A DNA stretch of 64,000 nucleotides from positions 1,530,001 to 1,594,000 of the forward strand of contig NC_092186.1 of NCBI RefSeq assembly GCF_043641665.1, read 5' to 3'. This document shows, in pieces, positions 1 through 11,200 of the stretch. Numbering within the stretch: position 1 is the first letter of the stretch; every line of letters begins with the position of its first letter. The notes below the pieces were generated by a model. The model ran no database searches, was not told the DNA's origin, and saw nothing but the letters and a program-made list of their open reading frames with translations. Origin of the DNA: Enoplosus armatus. Its lineage: Eukaryota; Chordata; Actinopteri; Centrarchiformes; Enoplosidae. Position numbers and translations under genes: made by a program.

Positions 1-2149
1 TTTGTCCTTCAGGGACATTTTCTGTCTCTGTGTCCATCGTGTGCAACCTGTATATCATTCCTATAAACTATCATTAGAATATGCAACATTTAGGCACAAA
101 ACTGAAATAACAAAAAAATAGATTTTGAGGTCAGGGCCTCAGAATCAGGTGATAATACAGTAACCATGGCCCCCACCCTGTCAGTTGATATTACTTTTTA
201 ATTACTTTAATTACCGGATACAAACCAGTTGACACACAGCAGGCGTGGACCTTCGGGGGCCCCTGGAGTTCTGGGGTCCTACAGTTGCTTACTTTGCCCA
301 GTTAGTAATCCGGCCCAGGTCCCATCAAAAGCCACCCCCCCCCCCAATATCAGGTCACACAGCGTCGCTCACATGTACAGTACAGCACGCCTCACTGACG
401 CCAGCTGTAATTATAATCAGCTCACTGTCTGCTGGCTGCCGCACACAGACGGGCTTCATGAGGCGGCTGCAGAAGGAGTCGCTTGTTGACTTCGGCTCAC
501 CAACAAGTGAGACGTTTGAGAGAAGAAAACCAGCGGAGACACCTCTTCTGTCCGCGTCCACATTCATTCTCTGCTGTCACACTTTGGTATTTCTGCCACT
601 TTGAGAAAAATAAACAGCGGGTGAAGTCTGTCAGCGGTGTTTGGCACTTATCTCTGATTAGGATTAATTGATTTTTGATTGCATGCCTCATTCCAGCCGA
701 TCAGTGTTTTGGTGTCGTGTCTCCAGAGGCCTGCAGGGTGACAAATGTAGACGCAGTCAGGGCCAGGAGGGAGTCACACACACACACACACACACACACA
801 GGAAAACACTTCTATCAACAACACATCCAGCCTGCTGCGATAATGAAAGACAAATGAAGACTCGTGTATCTGTGAGTCTGTGGGAAAAAGATCCCGACTG
901 TCTGTTGAAAATGACTTCAGCTTTTTAGGAGCACAGCTCGATTAAAGCGTCATGTGATTCAGGGACACGAGAGCCCCCTCCCCTCCCTCATTCTGTGACA
1001 TGCATGTGAAGGCCGGACTAGGACTGGGAGCCCCTGGGAAAACCGTGAACTCATTCCTCGCTGACAATTTAGAGAATTTAATGAGCCTGAAGGAAAACAC
1101 CCTGCACACTGACGTACTGAGTTTTACTGACTCGAAAAAGCTTCATGCAAATGAAAAATGTTGTATTTGTAATGACACAAGTTGTCACACAATGTTTTGA
1201 TATTAATGATTTGGAAATAAAGACAAATTAACCGTTTTTTTTACCCGCTGAAGTTCATACATAAAATCCTTTGAATGGAGATTGAATGCAGCGGTTTTAA
1301 TTAAGCAGACAAAATAAACATCACCACAAGCATAACATTAAATATATACTCAAAATGGTTGAAATAAGCAGGTGTCCAGGCTGAAAGACCGGCTACAACA
1401 CAATCATGTGTTTGTATTCAGAAAACTGGAGTCAAACAGACGAAACCCCGAAGTAGAGATAAAAATAAAATAACCATAAAAGATCGAAAAATGATAATAA
1501 TAAAAGAAAGAAGGCCAATAAAGCAAACTTAAAGAGTTTGGTTGACTAATTAATGTTAAAGTTATATTTTCTAATTTTGAATGCTGTGTCAAATGTATTT
1601 CTTTTGGTCTTTACTTAAAGGAAACAATTGATTAATTTTAACATAATTAATTAAGGAAAGGGGAAATTAAGTAGTCCAATGTTTCGCCTGAAGGCATCCT
1701 AAATAATTATTGAAAAGAGACACTCGGTGCATTCAAGGGCAGGGCCCCGCGACCCCCCTGTTTCCAGTGAATGGTTCAGTCCAGGCAGCCGGAAGAGGTC
1801 TCACTCCTACACTGATGTGGGAACCAAACGGAAAGAAAGCTGTAAACACAAACAACCGGAACCTCTTCATGCAGTTTCACAAGATCATCAGTCACCTCAG
1901 TGTTTTAAAGATGGGGGACGCCCACTTTTAAACCTTTATCGACAAAACCAATGTAGACATCAGTTTCTAGGGGAATAATAACATTTAAAATAGAAAATAA
2001 CGCAAACACAATACTTCATACAAAAACAGAAGGACAAACCCATGTGGGTCACAATGGAAGTCATAATGCTTCAGCATTCATACATACTTTAAGGCACATT
2101 TTAAACACTTGTAGTTTTCTTTCTCTACCACAGCCCCTCTTCTGCAGAC
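1..2149. other. Upstream / possible intron DNA without a supported gene
   Basis: AT-rich DNA with a (CA)13 run at 775-800 and AATAAA hexamers near 610 and 1216. Longer isoforms of myomegalin in vertebrates start upstream with CM1 exons, so this could be intronic to them. No CM1-like coding is seen here on either strand; open frames here are short and unlike any family I know. Confidence 0.5.
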
Positions 2150-2560
2150 GGGACTAGTTAAAGCTGCGGAGTGAGACGTCTTCTCAGACATGGACGATCT
2201 TTGTGCTCTGTCACCGCTGCCTCGTTGTCTCGTTATGAAAGCGGCTCGAGGTGTGACAGCCTCTCCCTCCATCCTCAGCTGCTGAGGAGAGAACGGGACG
2301 GGGACTCGGACGGTCTCCGGTGAACCGACAAACATCCGAACCGTCGACGAGGACACGTCGTTTCTTTCCGTGTTCGTGTCGGATAATAACGAGGGCGGCT
2401 GCTGCGGCGGGGAGATGCTGCCGTGTAGAGAGACGTCATTGATTTAAAAGCCAAAACATACAGCAGTGACATCAACGGAGGATCGTTTCTACTCCGGAAT
2501 CACTGCGGACCCGCCGGCCGGAGTGGAACCCGGATGGATGTGACAACACATGACTGCAGA
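2150..2560 (+). promoter_or_regulatory. CpG-rich block, likely promoter of the SMYLE-type pde4dip transcript
   Basis: CpG density is clearly higher than in flanking DNA, with many CG steps in 2215-2410 and 2490-2540. It lies about 0.5-0.9 kb before the first coding exon. GACGTCAT at 2432-2439 is one base short of a palindromic cAMP-response element. Exact start site and any 5' UTR splice cannot be fixed. A TTGGTAG just before 2991 could be an acceptor for a noncoding leader. Confidence 0.45.
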
Positions 2561-3021
2561 TTTACCACCGAGGAAGTGAGAACGTGCAGGGATGCACTCA
2601 CATCCGCTCTGCCTGGAGGGCTTCTGCACTGAATCCACGCTGCGGATCACGGCGTCATGTCAGCTGATCCCGACCACATTTGTGTTTTTGAATCAGAAAA
2701 AAAACCTGGGATGCTGAAGCGGCTCCCTTCTGATCCCGATCCCATCAAGTGACCTAGTTTATGTTCCATCTCCATCAAAAAGACTGAATCAGAGCGGTTG
2801 ACTCTCCGCAGCTTCTCAGTTTGGACGAATGAGACACCTGAAAAAGAGTCCAGGCAACAAATCAGCACTTTAAAGCTGAACAGTTGTGATTTCATCTCAC
2901 AATCCAAAGAAACTCTGACACCTTTTACATGCGACTAAAGCAGTTGACTCGACTTTAAAGTGCTGTTATATTGTTGGTAGTTAATTCACTGCTCCGTGTT
3001 GTGATGCTGGACGTGGTGAAG

Positions 3022-4293
3022 ATGAAGGAGGCCTGCAGGATCTGCGCCCGCGAACTCTGCGGCAACCAGCGGCGATGGATTTTCCATCCGGCTGCCAAAG
3101 TCAACCTGCAGGTGCTGCTGTCCCACGCTCTGGGCCGCGAGCTGACCCGGGACGGCCACGGGGAGTTCGCCTGCTCCAAGTGCGCCTTCATGCTGGACCG
3201 CATGTACCGCTTCGACACGGTCATCGCCCGTGTGGAGGCGCTGTCTTTGGAGCGCCTCCACAAGCTGCTGCTGGAGAAAGACCGGCTGAGGCAGTGTATC
3301 GGAGGCCTGTTCCGCAAGAACAACGCAGAGGATGGGAACGTGGCTCCGCCTGGGTCCGTTGTGGGAGTCGCTGGGACTGAGGCGGGGTCCGAAGACTCTC
3401 CTTTGGTGGATCTGTCGGCCTTGCAGGTTGTAACATACTCCGATATGATCCAGGACGATCTGACTTACTCTGTGTATGAATCCTGGGCTGATAAGGAGGA
3501 GCCCGCCCCGGACCACCACACCCATCATCACCAACACCTCCTCCAGTGCCCAGGAGCAGACTCCCTCTCTGGCCAGAAGCCGAGGCGCTGCAGAGGTTGC
3601 GCAGCTCTCCGTGTTGCTGATTCTGACTACGAGGCAGTGTGCAAGGTGCCTCGCAGGGTCGGGCGCAGGAGCACGTCCTGCGGCCCGTCTACCCGCTACT
3701 CAACAGCCACTCTGGGGGTCGAGGACCCCACCACAGCCTCCGGAGCGTCTGAGTCTACAGCTGTTGCATTTGAGTCCTCTTCAGCTGGGTTGGACACTGA
3801 TAAGACCATGTGTGACAGGACGAGTCCCAGTCCGGCATCGTCTGTTGAATCTCTTGACACCGCCGTGGACCTGAGTTGCCCTCCTGTGAACCACAAAGAA
3901 AGAGAAGAAACTGAACCAGAGAAAGATCCAGAGGAGGCTCCAGGGAGAAGGGAGGCTCCATGGGACAAACCCTCAAGCGAGAGCTCCCTCTCTGGGCTTG
4001 AGATGATGCTGAGCCTCCTGAGGGGCTGGGAGTACCGGCCAGTGAAGCCTCAGAGGGGCAGCAAACTCCCAGTTCTGGTCAAAGCCAAACTGGAGCAAGG
4101 CCTGTCGCTGCCCCTGCCCATCCCATTGAGGTCGCCCTGTGGGGGGGCAGTAGACTGTGAGCTGTACCCCCACCGGCCTGTACCGGAGGTCGTGACACCG
4201 TGTCCCCAGATGGAGCTGCAGGCGGAGCTGGCAGAGATGGAGGAGCAGTGGGTGGATGATTATGTTCAGTGCGGGCCGTTCCGCTTTCAGCAG
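3022..4293 (+). CDS. pde4dip: pde4dip exon 1 (alternative first coding exon, 424 codons)
   Basis: One long exon carries the whole N-terminal unit. C5-x2-C8 and C51-x2-C54, followed by a long helix ([17 protein letters not shown]), look like a ZAD zinc-binding fold. Next come [26 protein letters not shown] and [18 protein letters not shown], all with counterparts in mammalian myomegalin. The donor is chosen at CAG|GTAGAT (4294) because the mammalian exon ends at the same point and the downstream exon is phase 0. Without splicing the frame would stop at 4336-4338. The -3 base before the 3022 ATG is A, a good initiation context. Confidence 0.9.
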
Positions 4294-5902
4294 GTAGATC
4301 GGTGGCCACATGGCTCCTGGTTACTGGGTGACCTCTGACCTCACTGTAGCTGGTCCTCTTATAGTTCTTAAAGGGGTTGAACCAATTGTACTGGTCAGTT
4401 CGACTCCGTAGTATAATGTCTTCTGTTGCTCTGCAGGAGTTCACCAAATGATGATGTCATAGTGATGCTACTCAGTTGCATTGAGGGAAATGTAGGAGAT
4501 TTGACCCATACCAAAAGTCAGGATGTCTTGGTCTCTGCAGCTTGTGCCCGTATAGAAATATATATATTCTTATCCCTTTGAATAATTAAAAAAAGGGAAA
4601 TTGGACCTCCTGAATCATTGAGTCTAATAACCAGGCTGAAACAGGACAACCTCTGGATGTCTGAGGAACATCTGGTTTAACACCTAGATGTTATAAAAGA
4701 AGAAGTTTGTGCCCCCCCCCCCGTCCAGACTGAACGAGGTCAAACCTCTCTGGATGTTCTGTCTTACTCATCTCCTTCGCTGCTGACGAAGCCGAACACA
4801 CTCGCCGCCTTGATTACCCTCTCGGGGAGCGTGCATACTCTTCCTCGTCGGTGTCCTGGCAACGCTTCCGTTGCCATGGGAACATTCTCCAAGCGCTGCG
4901 GCAGTCAGTCCGTGTGAAGGCTCTGCTCAGTCTGATCCGGCCTCATAACTTCTATTGTTATGTTAATGATTAGTGTGAGTGCGTTTCAGTGTGCCAGCAG
5001 CAAACAGACCGCTCAGTCATGGTCTGTTATCTGTTGGTCTGTTGGTCTGTTGTACAGCAGAGTACCAGGCTGCACGACAGACCTCTCACTGGTATGAATG
5101 AGGGCTCCAGAGCATTCAAAACTAGGTTCTGGAGAAGTAAGAGGCTGTATTTTGTGATGCTGACCTTTCATGAAGACAACTCTGCACCATCAACAGCGAG
5201 GTTACTACTTACTGTCTCTACTTGTACCAGATTACATAGTTCTTTACATTAAATTAGAAGGAAATGACGGGACCCGTAAAACAAAGTGTTCTGCAGTTTG
5301 ACCCCGTATTGTTTTGGGACTCACTGCACGTACCACTAATAGAGTCCCGAAGGGCCGGGTGACATCATATCATAAAAACAAAAACAAGGAAGTCAACAAC
5401 ATGCTGCCGTGGCAACAGCCGCTTCCCCAGGAAGTCATCCAACACTGGACTGACATCAGTTTCCACTTTCACTGCGTCGTTCACACAACAGCTGCAGGGA
5501 CAACACACGTTGAAGCGAGGTGGTGTCTAACTGTTCACCACTGATTCACTTGTTAACTGTAATGATACGAATGTGAAGGCTGAGAGATACCAGAACAACA
5601 AGCCAACTACATCAGACCTTCATCGCTGGTTGAGCCGCGTCTCCTTCTTGTGTCTTTCAGAGGCTGATCGATGAGCAGCAGGGTCAGCTCAGTCAGTATG
5701 AGAGTGCTGCAGGTCGGTGTGTCGGTGAGCTGCAGAAGGCCCAGGACCAGGTCCGCTCGCTCCAAGCCAAGATCAGAGATGGCGAGACCAGGAACCAGGT
5801 ACCAGCACGTCACCCCTCCCACCACCACACCTCCACACCTCCACCTCATCCATCTGAATCGGCTCTTACAGAAGTTTACAGCAAAGCTCTGCAGTGTTTT
5901 GG

Positions 5903-5939
<37 letters not shown>

Positions 5940-7292
5940 AGCTGCAGGAGCGTCTCGGTGAGATGGAGTTGGAGCTGCGTTCGGCCCAAGAGGAAGCCCA
6001 GCGACAGGAGCGAAACATCCAGAACATCACTGATGCTGTGAACTCCAAGGAGGCACAGGTACAGAGGGAGGGACAGACAGACAGACAGACAGACAGACAG
6101 AGACAAGAAGGGAAGACATCTTGTACAGATTTGTATATAAATAGTGTGTGTGTGTGTGTGTGTGTGAGAGCAGGCTGCAGAGCTGTATCGGGTGATTGAG
6201 GAACAGAATAAGATGCTGTGTTCTCTCAAAGAGCTCGCCAACCGCAGCCAGCTGCAGCAGCTGCAGGTTTGTGTTCTGTCCTCCCACGTCATTATTTACA
6301 CAGATTTATATCACAGCCACTGAAAACACTTTTTCTGATTGACTGCAATCTTCAGGACACCTTATGGTTTCAGTCAAGTGTTTAGTTTCTTTGTCTCTCT
6401 CTTCACGTCCCTGTCTGTCCCTGTCTGTCCCTGTCTGTCCCCGTGTGTTTGTCTCTCCTTCACCCCTCGCTGCAGGCGTCTGGTGCTGAGAGCATCCGAG
6501 GTCAGGGTGAGGTTCTGGCTCTGCAGGCGTCTCTCTTCCAGGCTCAGCTGGAGCTGCAGGCCGGTCAGCGGGCGCAGCGGCAGGCGGCCAGGACGCAGGA
6601 GGACCTGAGCCGAGCCCTGCAGAGGCTGGAGAAAGACCTGCAGGGGGCGCTGCAGCACAGGAGGGAGACTGAGAGACACAACCAGGTGAGCAAAGGAGGA
6701 GTGTGACTGTGTGGACATGAACCACTGAATTGAATAAATGCATCTCTGGTGTTCTCTGAAAGATCACCCTTGTCATTATGTTGATGTGTGTGTGTGCGAT
6801 CAGGACCTGCAGCTGGCTCTGGATCAGGCTCGGTCCGCCCTGCAGGAGAGAGAGGAGCAGCTGAGAGAGAGCGAGCAAGAGAGACAGAGGAGGGACGAGG
6901 AGAGAGAGAAGACCATCAGGGAGCTGAAGACGTCCCTGTGGACCAAAGAGCAGCTGATCGAGGTCTGACACCCTCCAACCTGCTTCATAGTGTTCATGCA
7001 GGGTCGTATCGCAGGAATGTACTGCAGATACTTTTCATGCTGCACACAGCAAACAGTTCCTCAGCCGACCACAAGATGCAGTCAGATGAGCTGAAGTGAC
7101 TCAGTACTTGCAGAGCAGATGGTCTCACTTCCTGTCTGCGGCCAGTTTTTAAAGTTTCTGTTCCAGTAAAAAGTTAGAAAGGTTTGGAGGCATGTTTGCT
7201 TAATTGACAGATGTGTCAGCCTACCACACTCTGCTTCAGTGGTTTTCCACCTGACGTCCAGACAAAATGTTCAGGCCCCACTTTTTCTATTG

Positions 7293-7334
<42 letters not shown>

Positions 7335-7775
7335 ACACACACACACACACACACACTGCTGTGTGCTGACTGTTTGTTGTCTTTCAGGACTGTGAGCTGT
7401 TGGAGGATCCAAAGGACAAGAGAGACTCTCTGCTTCAGAAACTCCGCCAGCGTATCAAGGAGAGAGACCGGGCTCTGGAGGTAAATAATAATAACAATAA
7501 AATATAAAACAGCTGGCGTGTGAGAACTATATCATGTAACCACGTTGTGTTTTCAGCTCCAAACATCTGGTTTTCTGTGCTCAAAATAAAAAAACATTTA
7601 ATGATTGACACTTTTTTTCGTCCAACCCTCAGCGAGCGGTGGACGAGAAGTTCCGCTGCGTGGAGGAGAAAGAGGAGGAGACTCGTCGGCTTCAGCTGCT
7701 GCTCAGAGAGAAGGAGAGAGACCTGGAGAGGCAGCGCTGCGTCCTGGCCAACAACGAGGAGACCATCACTGTAAG

Positions 7776-7863
<88 letters not shown>

Positions 7864-8212
7864 CAGAGCCTGGAGGTGCTGGGTCGTGGTAAAGCTCTGC
7901 AGCTGGAGCAGGTGTGTGACGCCTGGAGGAACGTCCAGCGGCAGCAGCAGGACGGCGAAGACAGACAGAGCCGCATCCTGAGAGAGAGAGACGCCATCAT
8001 CAGCCAGCTGCAGGCGGCGCTGCACGCTCGCACGCAGGAGGCGCAGGTACAGACAGGAAGTGGATTTACTGAAATATTAACATCCGTTATAATCTCTTGT
8101 AATAATAAGTACACTCCTATGACACTCAGCCAATCAGAGAATTTGTCAACGTAAGGTAACTGCTGTGTTACTTTCTGTGGACTCTTCTTCTTCTTCCTCC
8201 TCTTCTTCTTCC

Positions 8213-8257
<45 letters not shown>

Positions 8258-11200
8258 CTCGGCTGTAGGACCTGCGCTGCTCCATACTGGCTCAGATCCA
8301 ATCAGCTCCCAGCGATGTTCTGGAGGAGTTGAAGGTCCGCCTCCAGCTCAAAGACCGCCTCTTCCAGGAAGTGCTGGCCGACCGGACGCGACAGTCCCAG
8401 GAGCACCAGGAGCAGGTCCACGATCTGCTCGGAACCATCACCTCCAGGGACCAGTACATCCAGGTAGAGCAGATGAGCTCAGTAGAAGCGTTTTAAAGAT
8501 CCAGGTTAAAGTCGTATATGGAAGACCTGACAACAATCTCCCCGCAGGACTCTGCGAGCCGTCTCGGCGAGGTGATGACCGAGCAGACGACGAGGCTCCA
8601 GGAGCTCCGCAGGCAGCTGAGCTCAGGCGTCGGATCGAGGTCTGACTCCGGATCGGACTCGGCCGTGGAGCTCCGGGCCGTCCAGGAGGAGCTGCGTCTG
8701 GCTCTGAGGAGGGAGAAGGAGAGCCAGGAGCTGAGCAGGAGTCAGGCTACCAGGGTGGACTCCCTCATCAGGACGCTGCATGTGAAGGAGGAGATCATCG
8801 GGGTCAGTGAGAGGGAGAGAGAGCGAGATCTCTCTGTGTCTCTCTGTGTCTCTCTGTGTCTCTCTGTGTCTCTCTGTGTGTCTCTGTGTCTCTCTGTGTC
8901 TCTCTATGTCTCTCTGTGTCTCTCTGTGTCTCTCTGTGTCTCTGCATTCAAATAATGGCCGATTAAAGAACATTGAAGAGGGTGGAATTACTTGAACTAC
9001 AATATGATATTCTTATATTTTATGTATATAATATGTTGACTTCAGTATAATGTATGTTGTACATGTACACAGTGCTCCTGTTCTGCCCTCTGTTGAACCA
9101 GTGTTTTGTATATGTGTTGCTTACTAATGCATGTGTGTGTGTGTGTGTGTTCTGCAGGACTTCCAGAGGCAGATGGCGGACCCCTCAGCTCTCCCGCTGG
9201 TGGAGCAGTTGACCCAGGAGGTTCAGGAGCTGAGGGAGAGCCTGGTCCAGCAGGGCGGTCCCCCAGCCAGGGGCCCCATCCTGGGCCGCGACCGGCCCCA
9301 CAGCAGGCAGCCTGAGTTTGGAGGTGGGCATCAGAGAAGCATGGGACAGTATCTGTAACAGCAACTCCCCCAGGAGCCATGTCTGTGGTGGTGGTCTCAC
9401 TGATATAACTTTTATTGAAGCTGCGGGACCTTTGTGGTGTAAATACTAACACTGAACACTACCAGTGATGGTAACATGACCAACTAACTCCAAGCCTTCT
9501 CCAACAGCTGTCATTCAGTCACCACAGGTCTGTTTCAGTAATCAGTGTTTAAAGCCCCCTAACAAGCAGCATGATTTCCTTTACCTCTTTTGGAATGGCA
9601 TCGTGTTCAACAGTCACTCAAACTCGACAAACGTGACGTTGTTTGAAAAGCAAAAAGTCCCACAATTCTGTGTGTGTGTGAACCACTTTAAGTTCCCAGT
9701 ATCGCAGCAACAGCAGCTGCTCCGTTTGAAACAGGAGTGCAAAGAAAAACAGAGCAGTGAAAATAAGATGTTAAAGAGGCGAGAAGAAGATTCTGACTGA
9801 GGCAGCGGATCACGACGTGTTGGAGAGGACGGGATGCTGTTTGGTTGTTAAGTAGTGGAAGTCCCATTCAAAAGTACATCAAAGTAATACATAAAATAAC
9901 ATGATAATAATAATAGATACATACTAATAACATATTCCCTGGATATTCATCAAAATGCAGATCCAACTATTAAAACTGATTTTTTTTAAAATTGATTTTG
10001 TAAATTCAGCATGTTTTTCTAATCATTTAGTCATTGTGGATCAATGCGCCTCTCGTGAACCCACCTGGGTTTGGTCCTGAGTGACTGCCACTTTACAAAT
10101 TGCTGGAAAAAATGTTTTATTCTAATTGTTTTGTAAATGTTTCAACAATTCATTCAACTGCTTTCTCTTCAACATATTTTCTATTTTGGAGGATAAAGGC
10201 ATCATTTACTCTGTTAAACTGTGTTGTAAATGTTTTGTATTTTGTCATAATATTTGGTTACATATGCCAGTGATAATATATTACCTTAGATATATATATA
10301 TGCTATATATGTGTATATATATATGTGTGTGTGTGTGCCTTTGCATGTTCAGCAGCTTGAATGTGCCGTTTCTGAATGCTGTTAATTGACAATTGAACCC
10401 AACTCGCATTTTGTATGAAAAGATTTCTTTTTAGGTGATTATCTGTATACTTTTTGGTTAGTTTAGTTTACAGACTTCGGTTTTTCAAATGTCAGTTTGC
10501 TTTCGTGATCTTCTGAGACTCTGTGCAGTTCAACAGCCATCAGTTCCGTCTCTGTGGTTCAATATTAACGAATATTAATATGAAACCGAGTGTCACACTG
10601 GAGCACAGTAAGTATGAGTGTTAATTATTAGTTTTAAAGTGCAGATATTATATTTTATTGATCCATTTTCAAACCCTCTCATGTCATTGAGCCGTTCAAT
10701 AAATAAACCTGCAGCACTCCCATCATGCATTGGTGATTGTAGGAGGTTTTCATGGTTTGTACAGTTTAAGTAACTGTTTGTATATTTGCTCGCTGGCCCG
10801 AGTTGTTTTGTGACTTCCCCTCCTCTACATTAATACATACATGAACACGTATGTTTACACAGTCGGTCACCAGCAGCAAACACTTCACACAGCACAGAGT
10901 CCAGTTTCAGAGGAGCAGGATCAGCCCTCCTCTCTTTGCTGTGTGGGTTTGTGACTGACTCAAGCACCGAAACTACAAACTGATGATATGCATAACACAC
11001 GTCGCTCTAATCTAGAATGTCAGTTCATAAAGAAGTGGAAATATCAGGCTAGTTCTGGTATGCAGTTTGCAGTACACAGAATTTTCAAAATACAGAGTCC
11101 AGATTCCCCCAAGAAATGTTTGACTAGTCGCCGTAAAACTCACGTTATATTCATTAATTTAACAAGTATATTTGCCCCTGCATGGAAATAATTCTCTACA

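Noticed and set aside
2955..3537. Minus-strand frames of 122 and 183 codons over exon 1
   Set aside because: Shadows of the GC-rich first exon; no conserved pattern.
5876..6292. 138-codon and overlapping minus-strand frames rich in THTHTH and CLSVCLS
   Set aside because: Driven by CA and GACA repeats in introns 2 and 3.
6306..6971. 221-codon open frame on the minus strand
   Set aside because: It is the antisense of pde4dip exons 5 and 6; Leu/Ser-rich from reversed CAG/GAG codons, no family resemblance.
7435..8025. 196-codon minus-strand frame
   Set aside because: Runs through the AC/GT intron and antisense of exons 7-9.
8829..8943. Regular short repeats reminiscent of an array
   Set aside because: Not a CRISPR: unit is 10 bp with no unique spacers, in a vertebrate intron.
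8518..8955. 145-codon plus-strand frame
   Set aside because: Real only as exon 11; its tail is read-through into the TCTCTCTGTG minisatellite.
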